64,000 nt of DNA from contig JAPLFR010000016.1 of the NCBI GenBank assembly GCA_026390575.1, positions 62,001-126,000 of the forward strand. The letters are read 5' to 3'. Below, piece after piece: positions 8,825 through 17,836 of the stretch. A program made the translations under genes and the position numbers. The stretch comes from Ignavibacteriales bacterium (lineage in GTDB: Bacteria; Bacteroidota; Ignavibacteria; UBA10030). Position 1 is the first letter of the stretch, and every line of letters begins with the position of its first letter. Under the pieces are notes generated by a model that was given only the letters and a program-made list of their open reading frames with translations, was not told where the DNA came from and did not search any database.

Positions 8825-10291
8825 TTAGCGGCTGGAATTTTCTAATTTCCCCTTTGTTTCAATCAAAGCCTTTTCAGCAAAACTATTTGTCAAAGCTGCT
8901 AATATTTGTCTCGCTTTTTCAGGATTTGATTTATAAATATTTAATATTTCGTTTTCCTTCAGTTTTATTGTATTGAAAACATCCATTTCAAAATTGTCTT
9001 TCCACTTTTTTAATGATTCTATTTCTTTCCCATAACAACTATCTACTTTCGTAGCAAAATCATCAAAGACCCAACAAGCATGGTGAGGATACATTGCTTT
9101 GTATTCTCTGTTTTTAATGTTATAGTCCCGCAAAGCATTTATATAATTTTCTTGTTCATAGTCTGATAATATTTTGGTAATGCCATAGTACCAAGGAATG
9201 AAAGGTTGAATACAAGGATGTCTGGGAGCAATCCACATAATATTTCCGATATCAGCAGGTAGCCAATTGCGCAACTGAGTAATACAGCTATAATCATTAA
9301 GACCATTACATATACTCAAAGTATCTATACTATTACTATGAGGACAACCATTGTTGTACGAAGGGTCTTTTGCAAATTGGGTACTCTCATAATGATTCTG
9401 CAAGAATCCCATCAGATCTTGAATACTCACTTTTTGCTTTGGCTTAAACGAAAAAGGGAAATCGTCGTATAGATTATATTGTTTTTCAGATAGCTTGTTT
9501 AAAATAACCCATTTGCGGGCAATATTAAAAATTGCTTCTTGTCTATCTTTTCGACCATATACTTTTCTAAAATTAAAAGATTTATCTGTTTGAGGATCGT
9601 ACCAGCCATTACTTATTGCATATTCGATAATATCGGGTGAGGAAAGAAAGTTTAAGGTATCTGAAATATTGAAGTCGTCAATAACATAATAATTAGGTAT
9701 AATTGCTACTTCATCATCTGGAAGTCGCTTGGCTATCCAATGTTTGCTATATGTCACTTCAAATACCCATGCTTCATTCGGGTCAACTATTAAATAATCT
9801 CTTCCCGATTTTGTATAACCATATCGCTCAACCAATGTACCTGCAATTTTTACTGCCTCTCTCGCAGACCTTGCTCTTTCAATAACAAGTCTTCTCAGAT
9901 TATGCTGAATCTTGGCTTCGCCATTGACAACTTTAGAACGACCTCCATCAGATGTAATGGCAACTCCCCATTCGTTTAAATATTGTTCTTCGTTATAAGT
10001 TGAACCTGAAATCCATAAATAGGCATATGTTTCATTGACTTCATCAATGGAATCCAAAGCATCAACAAATATTTGCTTTTCGCCAGGTCTATGGTTTATT
10101 CTTGGGACTCTATGCAAATCAACAAAATTCTGACCTTCATCATCTTCGTTATGGGCAAAAAATACCGAACCATCAACGGAAGCATCTTTTCCCACCAAAA
10201 TGGAAAAGCAGTTTAAATCAAATTCACATTGTCCAAATAAATTTGAATAATGTAATACGACAATCAGTATTGATATAAATAATTCTTTCAT
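8825..10291 (-). CDS. Peptidase C69 (dipeptidase), exported
   Basis: 488 residues. A signal peptide (MKELFISILIVVLHYSNLFG) is followed by the family C69 N-terminal signature NCFSILVGKDASVDGS; Cys28 is the expected Ntn-type nucleophile exposed after propeptide removal. Other family blocks are FFAHNEDDEGQNF and WLPADIGNIMWIAPRHPC. Members hydrolyse dipeptides. Base composition is more AT-rich than the adjacent DUF5916 gene. The stop codon lies inside a GTTAGCGGC element (8824-8832) whose inverted copy lies just upstream of the gene (10331-10339), so the gene sits as a discrete unit; see findings. Confidence 0.85.
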   Translation of the reverse strand: MKELFISILIVVLHYSNLFGQCEFDLNCFSILVGKDASVDGSVFFAHNEDDEGQNFVDLHRVPRINHRPGEKQIFVDALDSIDEVNETYAYLWISGSTYNEEQYLNEWGVAITSDGGRSKVVNGEAKIQHNLRRLVIERARSAREAVKIAGTLVERYGYTKSGRDYLIVDPNEAWVFEVTYSKHWIAKRLPDDEVAIIPNYYVIDDFNISDTLNFLSSPDIIEYAISNGWYDPQTDKSFNFRKVYGRKDRQEAIFNIARKWVILNKLSEKQYNLYDDFPFSFKPKQKVSIQDLMGFLQNHYESTQFAKDPSYNNGCPHSNSIDTLSICNGLNDYSCITQLRNWLPADIGNIMWIAPRHPCIQPFIPWYYGITKILSDYEQENYINALRDYNIKNREYKAMYPHHACWVFDDFATKVDSCYGKEIESLKKWKDNFEMDVFNTIKLKENEILNIYKSNPEKARQILAALTNSFAEKALIETKGKLENSSR

Positions 10292-10345
10292 ATTATTTTT
10301 CTTACTTGAGTGATGAGCTTTTTTTTACTTGCCGTTAACATTTTT

Positions 10346-10413
10346 ACTTCCGCAGCTTATGAATCTCGATATTAGAATTTGAAGTGCTCAATTCAATCAA
10401 CTCACCGCCGCCG
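10346..10413 (-). pseudogene. Relic 3' end of a DUF4097 gene (copy B)
   Basis: Minus-strand translation gives NGGGELIELSTSNSNIEIHK then LRK and a stop, the C-terminus of the DUF4097 protein. The first 23 bases (10351-10373) are identical to the intact gene. The rest of the gene is absent. It occupies the gap between two inverted-repeat-bounded genes. Confidence 0.7.
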
Positions 10414-10442
10414 TTGGCTACACACGATGTTAGCAAACGATA

Positions 10443-11774
10443 TTATTTATCAATTTTATTTTTTAAATCAATTTTGTTTACCTTGGGATTATCAGGGCTT
10501 AAAAAAACTATAAATATGTTGCCACAAAAGATTTTTTGATGTGAACAAGACCACCCATAATACTCTTGTCCATTATATTCATACTTATATTTGAAATATT
10601 CTGAATGATTAAAATTATTTCTGACATCAACAACCGTACCGATAGATTCGGCACTATTACTTTTTAGAGTCTCTGTAACTGCCAAATAATCCATTTTTGC
10701 ATCAATTAATATGTCAAGTAAATTCATATAAGTTTCATAATTTGTCGATCTGCGGTATTCACTTTTTGTTTTTGATGCAATAACTAAATCAACTGATGGT
10801 ATAATTGTTATATATTGTCCCCATGCGCCAGTTGCTGAATAAGCACCTCTAAGTTCTGGCCTAATATTTGAATTATTATCCCAAACCCGCCACAAATATC
10901 CATAACCCCACTTCCACCATGGTTTATTTTTAATACTTGGATCAGATATCTTTAACTCTTCAACAGATGTTACTAAACTTGTAGTTTTCTTTATCCAAGG
11001 CTTTGGAATTAATTGTTTGCCATTCCACTCCCCATTTCTTAGCATTAAGTATCCAATTCTTGCCATATCACGCGTTGATAGATACATGTGATATGCAGGG
11101 TATTTTGAACTGGGATCGAATTCTTTTTTCTGTTTTTTCCTTTCCCAATCTTCCAATTTTATGGGTAAAGCTATTTGCTCATTTAATGCATCGTAAATAT
11201 TTTTACCAGTTTCCTTCTCAAAAATAAAACCTGCAACATTAAAATCCCAATTATTGTATAAATAATAGCTACCAGGTTGTTTTGAGCCTCTTTCCGGAAG
11301 TCTTTCGTTTGATCCCGATGCAGCACTTGGAAGATATACACCCGATCTCGCTGTTAATAAATTATCAACTTTAGCCTTTTTTTCGATTTCTAATAAATCA
11401 ACTAATTCATCTATTTCAAGTTCACCAATGGTTTTATTTAAATCAATGATTCCTTTATCCACATATCGACCATAAAGCATGCACAATACACTTTTTCTAC
11501 ATGAAGCTATATAAGACAGTTCTTTGACATCTCCATAGTCATATAAAACTTTGCCCTTATGAATAATCATTAATCCAGTGAAGCTTGTTTTATTTAAGAC
11601 AAATTCATCTAATTCAATAAGCTTTGCAATATTCCATCCCATCGTATCTGGTTTTTCGATGTACTGCCAAGTACTATCAGGAAAAACACAATCAGAATCT
11701 TTTATTGTTTGGGCTTCGGATTGCTTCAGAAGTAATATCAAATAGACAATTATTATGAGCATAATTTTATTCAT
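10443..11774 (-). CDS. Serine hydrolase, beta-lactamase-like (paralogue of 3457-4758)
   Basis: 443 residues, N-terminal hydrophobic signal (MNKIMLIIIVYLILLL). SxxK is SCRK (Ser91-Lys94) and YxN is in YLYNNWDFNVAG. The shared blocks SGVYLPSA and RGSKQPGSYY show common descent with the enzyme at 3457-4758, although this copy is clearly more AT-rich, which may indicate a separate arrival. The gene is bounded by GTTAGCAAACGAT (10429-10441) and its inverted partner (11786-11798). The substrate is unknown. Confidence 0.8.
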   Translation of the reverse strand: MNKIMLIIIVYLILLLKQSEAQTIKDSDCVFPDSTWQYIEKPDTMGWNIAKLIELDEFVLNKTSFTGLMIIHKGKVLYDYGDVKELSYIASCRKSVLCMLYGRYVDKGIIDLNKTIGELEIDELVDLLEIEKKAKVDNLLTARSGVYLPSAASGSNERLPERGSKQPGSYYLYNNWDFNVAGFIFEKETGKNIYDALNEQIALPIKLEDWERKKQKKEFDPSSKYPAYHMYLSTRDMARIGYLMLRNGEWNGKQLIPKPWIKKTTSLVTSVEELKISDPSIKNKPWWKWGYGYLWRVWDNNSNIRPELRGAYSATGAWGQYITIIPSVDLVIASKTKSEYRRSTNYETYMNLLDILIDAKMDYLAVTETLKSNSAESIGTVVDVRNNFNHSEYFKYKYEYNGQEYYGWSCSHQKIFCGNIFIVFLSPDNPKVNKIDLKNKIDK

Positions 11775-11805
11775 ATGATGTCTCTAATGTGTGCTAACAT
11801 CTTTA

Positions 11806-11872
11806 CTTCCGCAGCTTATGAATCTCGATATTCGAGTTTGATGTGCTGAGATCGATCATTTCATCGCCCGTC
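11806..11872 (-). pseudogene. Relic 3' end of a DUF4097 gene (copy C)
   Basis: Reads GDEMIDLSTSNSNIEIHK then LRK and stop on the minus strand. 54 bases (11810-11863) are identical to 13420-13473 in the intact DUF4097 gene, so the duplication is recent or homogenised. It directly abuts the stop codon of the hydrolase gene at 11873. Confidence 0.75.
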
Positions 11873-13351
11873 TCACTTTTTCTTGAAACGAAATTCCATA
11901 AATTCAAGACTAACAATCTTACCAGAATCATCTGTGCCAAAACGAAACATAGGATTTTTCCCCGGATCGATGGCAAAACAGAACCGATGCAAACCTACTG
12001 GAAGGATAGCAGTATTAAATTGAGGTTTCTCTCTCAAAGAAAAATACAATGTGTCATTTTTCACTCGCACATCTGCATGAGCATAATCGCCGGGAACGTT
12101 ATAGTGACCGGAATATTTTTGAATGTCCCCTTTTTGAAGATCAAACACCGGTTCAGATTTCTTTGTCTCCAAGATCGGAATAAACTTATCAATGATAATC
12201 CTTGTCAAATCTTTGTCCGGACCGATATTTCCTTGTGGGTAATTGCAATTCGTCATGATAATAACACCAAGTTTCAAATCGCGCAGCACCTCCGCTTTTG
12301 CAGAAAAGCCCCAGTGACCACCAGCATGCGCCATTATAGAATGACCTTCATAATCATATATTGCCCATCCTATCCCGTACGTATCGTACGATTCTGGACT
12401 TTGCAATGTTTGTGGAGTGCGCATGAATCTCAATCCATCACCACTTAAAATTTTTCTATCACCATCCGTTTGATCTCGAAACTGAAAAGAAATAAAACGG
12501 GCAATGTCTTCGGGCGTCGAATAAAGTCCGCCTGAATACTTGAGGATTGATAGATCCCAATCCGGAGCACGATACCGTTGGAAATCCGGTTCAAGATACG
12601 TATATCCGACCGCAAAGCGAGTCTGTTGTTCCTCATTAAGTTTGAAATCTGAATTCCTCATATCAAGCGGATCGAGAATGTTGGATTTGATATATTTCTC
12701 AAAAGGCTCATGAGCTGCATTTTCGAGAGCTATGCCAAGAAGTTGAAAACCGAAATTCGAATAGTGAGGATACTTATTGGGCGTGTATTCTATCTCAACC
12801 TTATCTAATGTTGAAAGCAGATCGTTTTTCGTAACACCCCAGACGACCTTTTCCTTGCCCTTCGTTACAACCCATTCAAAATTTGAAAAGTAATGCCAGA
12901 AGCCCTGAGCCGCATCAACATGCAATCCCGATGTATGTGTTGCAAGCTGACGCAAAGTTGTCGGACCAGTGTTTTTGGGATATTTCGGTTTGTATCCGGG
13001 AATATACTTAATCAGGGGATCATTTAAATTCACTTTCCCTCGTTCAGCAAGCTGCATGAGCATAGTCGCGTTAAACAGCTTTGTCATTGAAGCAATCCGA
13101 TAAATCGTATTAGTCGTCGCCGGTATCTTCTTGTCGACATCGGCATAACCAAATGCCTGAGAATAAATTATCTTTTGATCGAGCACAATGGCAACAGAGA
13201 GGCTTGGCCATCCGCGCTGCTGCATGAACGATGTGCAGGTTTCCGGCAATGTTCGAAGTAATGAATCGAGTGAGCGTTGAGCGAAGGTTGGAGAATTGAT
13301 TGTTATGAGACAAAGAATCGCTTGGATTAGATTTGTGATCCTTTGTCTCAT
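11873..13351 (-). CDS. Serine hydrolase, beta-lactamase / esterase-like
   Basis: 492 residues from the start at 13351, chosen for AAAGGAA just upstream and a good signal peptide (MRQRITNLIQAILCLITINSPTFAQ). SxxK is SMTK (Ser88-Lys91) in IYRIASMTKLFNATMLMQL, and YxN is HYSNFGFQLLG. The family includes class C beta-lactamases, D-aminopeptidases and esterases; the C-terminal beta-rich extension (from about residue 390) resembles the lipocalin-like tail in some members. It is not a close paralogue of the two other hydrolases. It follows the DUF4097 gene on the same strand with a 61-bp gap. Confidence 0.85.
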   Translation of the reverse strand: MRQRITNLIQAILCLITINSPTFAQRSLDSLLRTLPETCTSFMQQRGWPSLSVAIVLDQKIIYSQAFGYADVDKKIPATTNTIYRIASMTKLFNATMLMQLAERGKVNLNDPLIKYIPGYKPKYPKNTGPTTLRQLATHTSGLHVDAAQGFWHYFSNFEWVVTKGKEKVVWGVTKNDLLSTLDKVEIEYTPNKYPHYSNFGFQLLGIALENAAHEPFEKYIKSNILDPLDMRNSDFKLNEEQQTRFAVGYTYLEPDFQRYRAPDWDLSILKYSGGLYSTPEDIARFISFQFRDQTDGDRKILSGDGLRFMRTPQTLQSPESYDTYGIGWAIYDYEGHSIMAHAGGHWGFSAKAEVLRDLKLGVIIMTNCNYPQGNIGPDKDLTRIIIDKFIPILETKKSEPVFDLQKGDIQKYSGHYNVPGDYAHADVRVKNDTLYFSLREKPQFNTAILPVGLHRFCFAIDPGKNPMFRFGTDDSGKIVSLEFMEFRFKKK

Positions 13352-13412
13352 ATAATTTCCTTTTTTGATTTTGATTGGGAACAATGCAACAACGCAATGA
13401 TACAAATTAATA

Positions 13413-14561
13413 TCAGCGTCGCAGCTTATGAATCTCGATATTCGAGTTTGATGTGCTGAGATCGATCATTTCACCGCCGCCATTGAGCTTGTAGACTGCA
13501 CGAATCTCACCGTCTTCTTCATCTGTCTCGTACGATTCTTTAGGAAATTCTGATTTCACAACGTAATGAGTTTTTTTCCAGCCCCATCCATCGAGACGGA
13601 TGGTTGCTTCAATCGTTGCTTTAGAATTTTCATCGATATAAAGCCGTATATCCCCGCCTGAAGATGCAAGTTTACTGCCTCCTTTGCCGCTCGGGATCAA
13701 TTCTGCCTCAACCTCACCGCCTGCAGTCTTTGCATCAATGGAACCAGTAATGCTTTGCAGCTTCACATCGCCACCTGAAGTCCTCGCGCTGACTCTCCCA
13801 CTGGCGCCTCTTAGTTCGATGTCGCCGCCTGCTGTGCTCAGTGTTGCCTTGCCTGAAACTTTACCCACGTTGACATCTCCGCCAGATGTCGAGACACGAG
13901 CCTCTCCGCCAACATCACCGATAATAATGTCGCCGCCAGCCGTTTTTGCGTCAAGAGTTTTCGACACAGTTTCGACTTGAATATTGCCACCCGATGTATT
14001 GACATACAGGGAGCCGTTTACAGTACCGACGTGTATATCACCACCTGCGGTTTTAAGATGCCCTTCTCCTTCAAGCTTTCCCGTCGAGATATCTCCTCCC
14101 GACGTCGATACATCAACAGGGCCGCCAATTACATTTCCCAGTTTGATATCACCACCAGAGGTCGATCCATCGATCTTCCCATTCAGTCCGCCCTTTACTT
14201 CTAAGTCTCCTCCTGATGTATTAAGATCGAGATTGAATTGAGATGGTACATTCACATTGAATCGAATATGCCCGGACCCATCACCCCAGTGGGTTCGATA
14301 CGATACACGCACAATATTTCCACTTTGCGACATCTTCACCTGACTGATGTCTTCATCATCAAGGCCTTCTACATTCACATATACTTCATTTTTTTCCCAT
14401 GTTGAAATTCGAATATCTCCAACGCTTGTCGTGATTTCGACTGTGCCCCCTTTGCTTACGTTAAAGGATTTCGATCTCTCTGCTTCCTCCCTTGCCATGG
14501 CAAGGGTGATTGCAAATAATGCCGTAATTGCGGCAACGAGTACTCGAGTAAATGTTTTCAT
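13413..14561 (-). CDS. Exported DUF4097-family repeat protein in an ECF sigma operon
   Basis: 382 residues with a signal peptide (MKTFTRVLVAAITALFAITLAMA). About eleven repeats of roughly 18 residues follow, with TSGGD and TAGGD turns partly alternating, the DUF4097 beta-helix pattern. AGGAGG lies just before the start, and the start overlaps the anti-sigma stop as ATGA. So sigma factor, anti-sigma factor and this surface protein form one operon, making it a likely product or partner of the stress response. Its last 20 codons recur as relics at 5796, 10346 and 11806. Confidence 0.85.
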   Translation of the reverse strand: MKTFTRVLVAAITALFAITLAMAREEAERSKSFNVSKGGTVEITTSVGDIRISTWEKNEVYVNVEGLDDEDISQVKMSQSGNIVRVSYRTHWGDGSGHIRFNVNVPSQFNLDLNTSGGDLEVKGGLNGKIDGSTSGGDIKLGNVIGGPVDVSTSGGDISTGKLEGEGHLKTAGGDIHVGTVNGSLYVNTSGGNIQVETVSKTLDAKTAGGDIIIGDVGGEARVSTSGGDVNVGKVSGKATLSTAGGDIELRGASGRVSARTSGGDVKLQSITGSIDAKTAGGEVEAELIPSGKGGSKLASSGGDIRLYIDENSKATIEATIRLDGWGWKKTHYVVKSEFPKESYETDEEDGEIRAVYKLNGGGEMIDLSTSNSNIEIHKLRR

Positions 14562-15535
14562 TGTTGTACCTCCTGCAAAGCTAACTTTGCTCTGGTTCTG
14601 ATATAGTTGTTATCGTCCGATTGAGCCTTGTTCTTGAGCATATCAAGAATCTCACGGTTCACCGGCTGGTTTTCATATTTTGACAAGTCCAACGAATTAA
14701 TTGCTGTAATTTTCAAACCGGTATTTGTTTCCTTTGCTAAGACATTCAGAAATGCACGTACGATGACAGGATCCGGCAAATAATTCTTAAGCACATTGAG
14801 AGCTTCCCTCCGCACACCAAGATTTCGATCACCCAGCAATGCAGTGATAAGAGCGGTTTTCACTTCTGTATCAAGCCCCGGAGCGCCGATCTGTTTTTGC
14901 TCAGTTTGTGTACCGATCATATTCACAGCGCGGAGCCGGATGCCAGCATTCTGATCGCTGACGAGTGCCCGCGCCAGTACTTTCTGTATATTCTCATCAT
15001 TGACGTTGCCGCGAAGCCGCACCGGTGTAATGGTTTCAAATGTGAACTCGACATCTCCATTCTGCACGTTACGATCGATAAAGCGGATATTCGTTATCTG
15101 AGATTCTCCCGCTTCCATTGCAGACGATGTAAACGCCGTTTGCCGCAGTGCCAAGTTCTTTTCTGCAGGCAATCTGAAAACGAAATAGCCAACAAGAATT
15201 CCGATCGCGAGCGTTGCAACTCCACCCAATGCTGCCTGAAGCGGCGGAGCAAGAATTCCATCGAGAGCGGATTGCACTTTCGTCCACAGAGATATCCGCT
15301 CAGAATCGGCCTGGATTCGCATGCGTAGGCTTCTTCGCGCATCCTGCAACAACGGCTCCTGAATAACTGCCAGCTGACGATGTGCCAACGTTGCATGGAG
15401 TTTTTTCAATTCTTGTAATTCATCTCGACAGCGTTCGCATGCAGCGAGATGAGTATCAAGAACTGTTTGTTCCTGTTCACTTAACTCATCATACAAGGAA
15501 AGCTGGAGCCATTCTTCAAACTGTTTGTGTTTCAT
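14558..15535 (-). CDS. Anti-sigma factor with zinc finger, one membrane helix and HEAT-like repeats
   Basis: 325 residues. The N-terminus has HLAACERC, the HxxxCxxC anti-sigma zinc finger. A membrane helix follows at about residues 117-139 (AALGGVATLAIGILVGYFVF). The C-terminal part has helical HEAT-like repeats (IRLRAVNMIG, LGDRNLGVRREALNVL, TGLKITAINSL, IRTRAKLALQEVQQ), unusual for an anti-sigma factor and presumably a protein-sensing surface. The start at 15535 (MKHKQFEEW) leaves a 19-bp gap to the sigma gene; a second start at 15565 would overlap it by 11 bp. The downstream DUF4097 gene overlaps by 4 bp. Confidence 0.85.
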   Translation of the reverse strand: MKHKQFEEWLQLSLYDELSEQEQTVLDTHLAACERCRDELQELKKLHATLAHRQLAVIQEPLLQDARRSLRMRIQADSERISLWTKVQSALDGILAPPLQAALGGVATLAIGILVGYFVFRLPAEKNLALRQTAFTSSAMEAGESQITNIRFIDRNVQNGDVEFTFETITPVRLRGNVNDENIQKVLARALVSDQNAGIRLRAVNMIGTQTEQKQIGAPGLDTEVKTALITALLGDRNLGVRREALNVLKNYLPDPVIVRAFLNVLAKETNTGLKITAINSLDLSKYENQPVNREILDMLKNKAQSDDNNYIRTRAKLALQEVQQ

Positions 15536-15554
15536 ATACCGTCTCGCTTTCTGT

Positions 15555-16163
15555 TCAATCCGCAAATTCTTTTAATTGTTTTCTTAAACGCGCCGTCGCT
15601 TCAAACAAATACTTTTTTACAGTTCCTTCGCTGCATTTCAGCATGCCGGCAATCTCTTTCAACTTGTAACCATCATAGTGCTTGAGTGAAAAAACCATCC
15701 TCTGGCGCGGCGAGAGAGCCTTCAGCGCCTGTTCTACCTTCATCGAAATCTCTGCATCGTGCGCGTACTGATCGGTCGCCGTATTGTCGGACAGCGTATC
15801 TTTTAATGCATGCGGCTGGCCGTCTTCATCGTTCACATTCTGATCGAGCGATGTATGTGAATGTCTGCGCCCGCGCATCCGGTGGCTCAAGCAGACATTC
15901 GTCGTAATCCGAAAGAGCCAAGTTGAAAACTCACTCTTATATTGGAATTTTGGCAAACCTTTATACACCCGGAGGAAGACCTCCTGATAAATATCTTTTG
16001 CATCGTCGGAGCAGTTTACATAACCTGCCGCGATGGTCAGAACCCGCTTATCGTACCGTTGCACAAGCTGTTCGAATGCGTCCATATTTCCTCGCTGGGT
16101 TTGCATGATCAGTTCAGTGTCATTGGCTGCCATACGTTCGGAATTCCTTTGTTCGTCAGACAT
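15555..16163 (-). CDS. ECF-family RNA polymerase sigma factor (RpoE-like)
   Basis: 202 residues from MSDEQRNSERM, with AAGG about eight bases upstream; a longer frame starts at 16205. Region 2: NMDAFEQLVQRYDKRVLTIA, CSDDAKDIYQEVFLRVYKGL, FSTWLFRITTNVCL. Region 4: LSPRQRMVFSLKHYDGYKLK, IAGMLKCSEGTVKKYLFEA. It heads the operon sigma / anti-sigma / DUF4097. The same kind of module occurs at 1-2151, with a different third gene. Confidence 0.92.
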   Translation of the reverse strand: MSDEQRNSERMAANDTELIMQTQRGNMDAFEQLVQRYDKRVLTIAAGYVNCSDDAKDIYQEVFLRVYKGLPKFQYKSEFSTWLFRITTNVCLSHRMRGRRHSHTSLDQNVNDEDGQPHALKDTLSDNTATDQYAHDAEISMKVEQALKALSPRQRMVFSLKHYDGYKLKEIAGMLKCSEGTVKKYLFEATARLRKQLKEFAD

Positions 16164-16432
16164 AGAATTAGACCTTTGATCTGTGAAAAGGTTGGGGGGC
16201 TTCAATGGAAGATAATAAGTGATGGGGCTTCATTCAAGCCCTCCGAAAGCGGGCGTTTTTGTTATTTGCTTCTAGAATGTCTAATATCTAACTTTTATCG
16301 CCATTCATACCACTCACAACGCTAAAGGCAAGCAATATGAAACAGGACAATGAAAGTGACCATTTAATCAAAACTTCTTTGACAATTTATGATATCGATC
16401 ATTTTATCTATCTTTGGAAAAGGAATGATGGT

Positions 16433-17458
16433 ATGAACAACACGAATCATCGCATCACTAAACTCCAGTCCATTCTTATAGTGGTTTTCATGATCTTCAT
16501 TGTGCTGATATCTTTTCAAACTCTTCTTCATGCTCAATCCACGGCGGGAAAAAGCCACCAGCTCGTCGAGACCTTTTCGATCGTCGGACGTGATTCTGTA
16601 ACAAGCGAGCTCGGTGTCGCAGTCGCCTCGCGTTTCTTTGCAGTTGGGAGCGTAGTTCCATGGGCAAAAGCAGATGTAGGCGCGGTTGCCACACAATCTT
16701 TCGTGAATACATCATTTGGATGGCGGGGATTGGATTTGCTTGAACAAGGAGCGACAGCTCAACAAGCGATGGATATTCTTTTGAAATCAGATCCCGAAAG
16801 TCAGAAGCGTCAATGCGGGATAGTTTCAGCGAATGGAACATCAGCCACACACACCGGCTCTGAATGTTTACAGTGGGCTGGCGGCCGCAGCGGAAGCAAT
16901 TATGCCATTCAGGGAAATATTCTTGCGGGGGAAGCAGTTGTCATTGCAATGGAATCAGCATTCCTGAATACGAAGGGGACTCTTGCGGAGAGACTTTATG
17001 CGGCACTTCTTGCTGGAGACTCTCAAGGTGGAGATTCGAGAGGAAAACAATCCGCGGCATTACTCGTCGTGAAGAAGAACGCAGGTTACGGCGGTTATAC
17101 AGACCGTGCGATAGATATCCGCGTCGATGATAATACTGAGCCGTTCAGAGAACTCGGCAGACTGTTGAACTATGCTCAGATGAATTATTCGTGGAATGAA
17201 GCCTGGACACTTTTCATGCAAAAAGAATTCGCTAAATCACTTCCGCTCATGGAGCGTACCGCACTTCTCGGACCTGAGAATGCCGAAGTGCTCTACGACC
17301 TTGCAGTCATCAGGCTTGCTGCCGGAAAGAAAGAAGCTTCTCTACAGGCAGTAGTAAAATCACTCCGTCTTAATCCGAAACTGAAACAGCAAGCCTCGAA
17401 GGACCCCGACCTCAAGTCGCTGCAGAATGATTCGACATTCCAAGCAATGGTTAAGTGA
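16433..17458 (+). CDS. Exported DUF1028 protein with C-terminal TPR-like region
   Basis: 341 residues. The start at 16433 has AAGGAATGATGGT ahead and leads into a hydrophobic signal (SILIVVFMIFIVLISFQTLL). Residues about 45-240 match DUF1028, an Ntn-hydrolase-like fold (HQLVETFSIVGRDSVTSELG, AVASRFFAVGSVVPWA, VGAVATQSFVN). The rest has TPR-like helices (FAKSLPLMERTALLGPENAE, VLYDLAVIRLAAGKKEASL). The activity of DUF1028 is not established. The gene faces away from the ECF operon; the gap of 269 bp should hold both promoters. Confidence 0.85.
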   Translation: MNNTNHRITKLQSILIVVFMIFIVLISFQTLLHAQSTAGKSHQLVETFSIVGRDSVTSELGVAVASRFFAVGSVVPWAKADVGAVATQSFVNTSFGWRGLDLLEQGATAQQAMDILLKSDPESQKRQCGIVSANGTSATHTGSECLQWAGGRSGSNYAIQGNILAGEAVVIAMESAFLNTKGTLAERLYAALLAGDSQGGDSRGKQSAALLVVKKNAGYGGYTDRAIDIRVDDNTEPFRELGRLLNYAQMNYSWNEAWTLFMQKEFAKSLPLMERTALLGPENAEVLYDLAVIRLAAGKKEASLQAVVKSLRLNPKLKQQASKDPDLKSLQNDSTFQAMVK

Positions 17459-17564
17459 TAAGAATATATCAGCACGAACAATCACACAGCACCATTCATT
17501 GCGGAGGATATTATAGAATTAAAAGACCATTCATAAACGTTGGACACTGCAATCATATGCATCA

Positions 17565-17811
17565 GATCAACTTGCATCCTTTGATATGCCTTGATATATT
17601 CTAAAAGAGATGTTTTTTAAGTCGAATACCGAGTTGTTTTCAACATAACCGAGTTGTTTTCAACATTATCGCGTCACGAAATGGTTCGTGACGCTCCAGC
17701 ATCAGTACTTTTTGGTCAGCCTCCGCACTAAATTGAGACACTACCGATAAACTTGCATCCTTTGATATGCCTTGATATATTCTAAAAGAAATGTTCTTTA
17801 AGTCTAATATC
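17565..17811 (+). repeat. 66-bp direct repeat flanking a perfect hairpin
   Basis: Two copies of a 66-bp sequence (17565-17630 and 17746-17811; 61 of 66 identical) sit 181 bp apart in the gap 17459-17836, which holds no gene. Between them is a perfect 10-bp stem with a 4-base loop (GCGTCACGAA, ATGG, TTCGTGACGC; 17671-17694) and a short tandem GAGTTGTTTTCAACAT. The second copy ends 25 bp before the hydrolase start, so it covers its promoter region. Confidence 0.7.
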
Positions 17812-17836
17812 AAAGACATATCAATTCAGAATATCA

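Noticed and set aside
13684-14241. Forward frames rich in SPPAV/SPPDV
   Set aside because: Antisense of the second DUF4097 repeat region.
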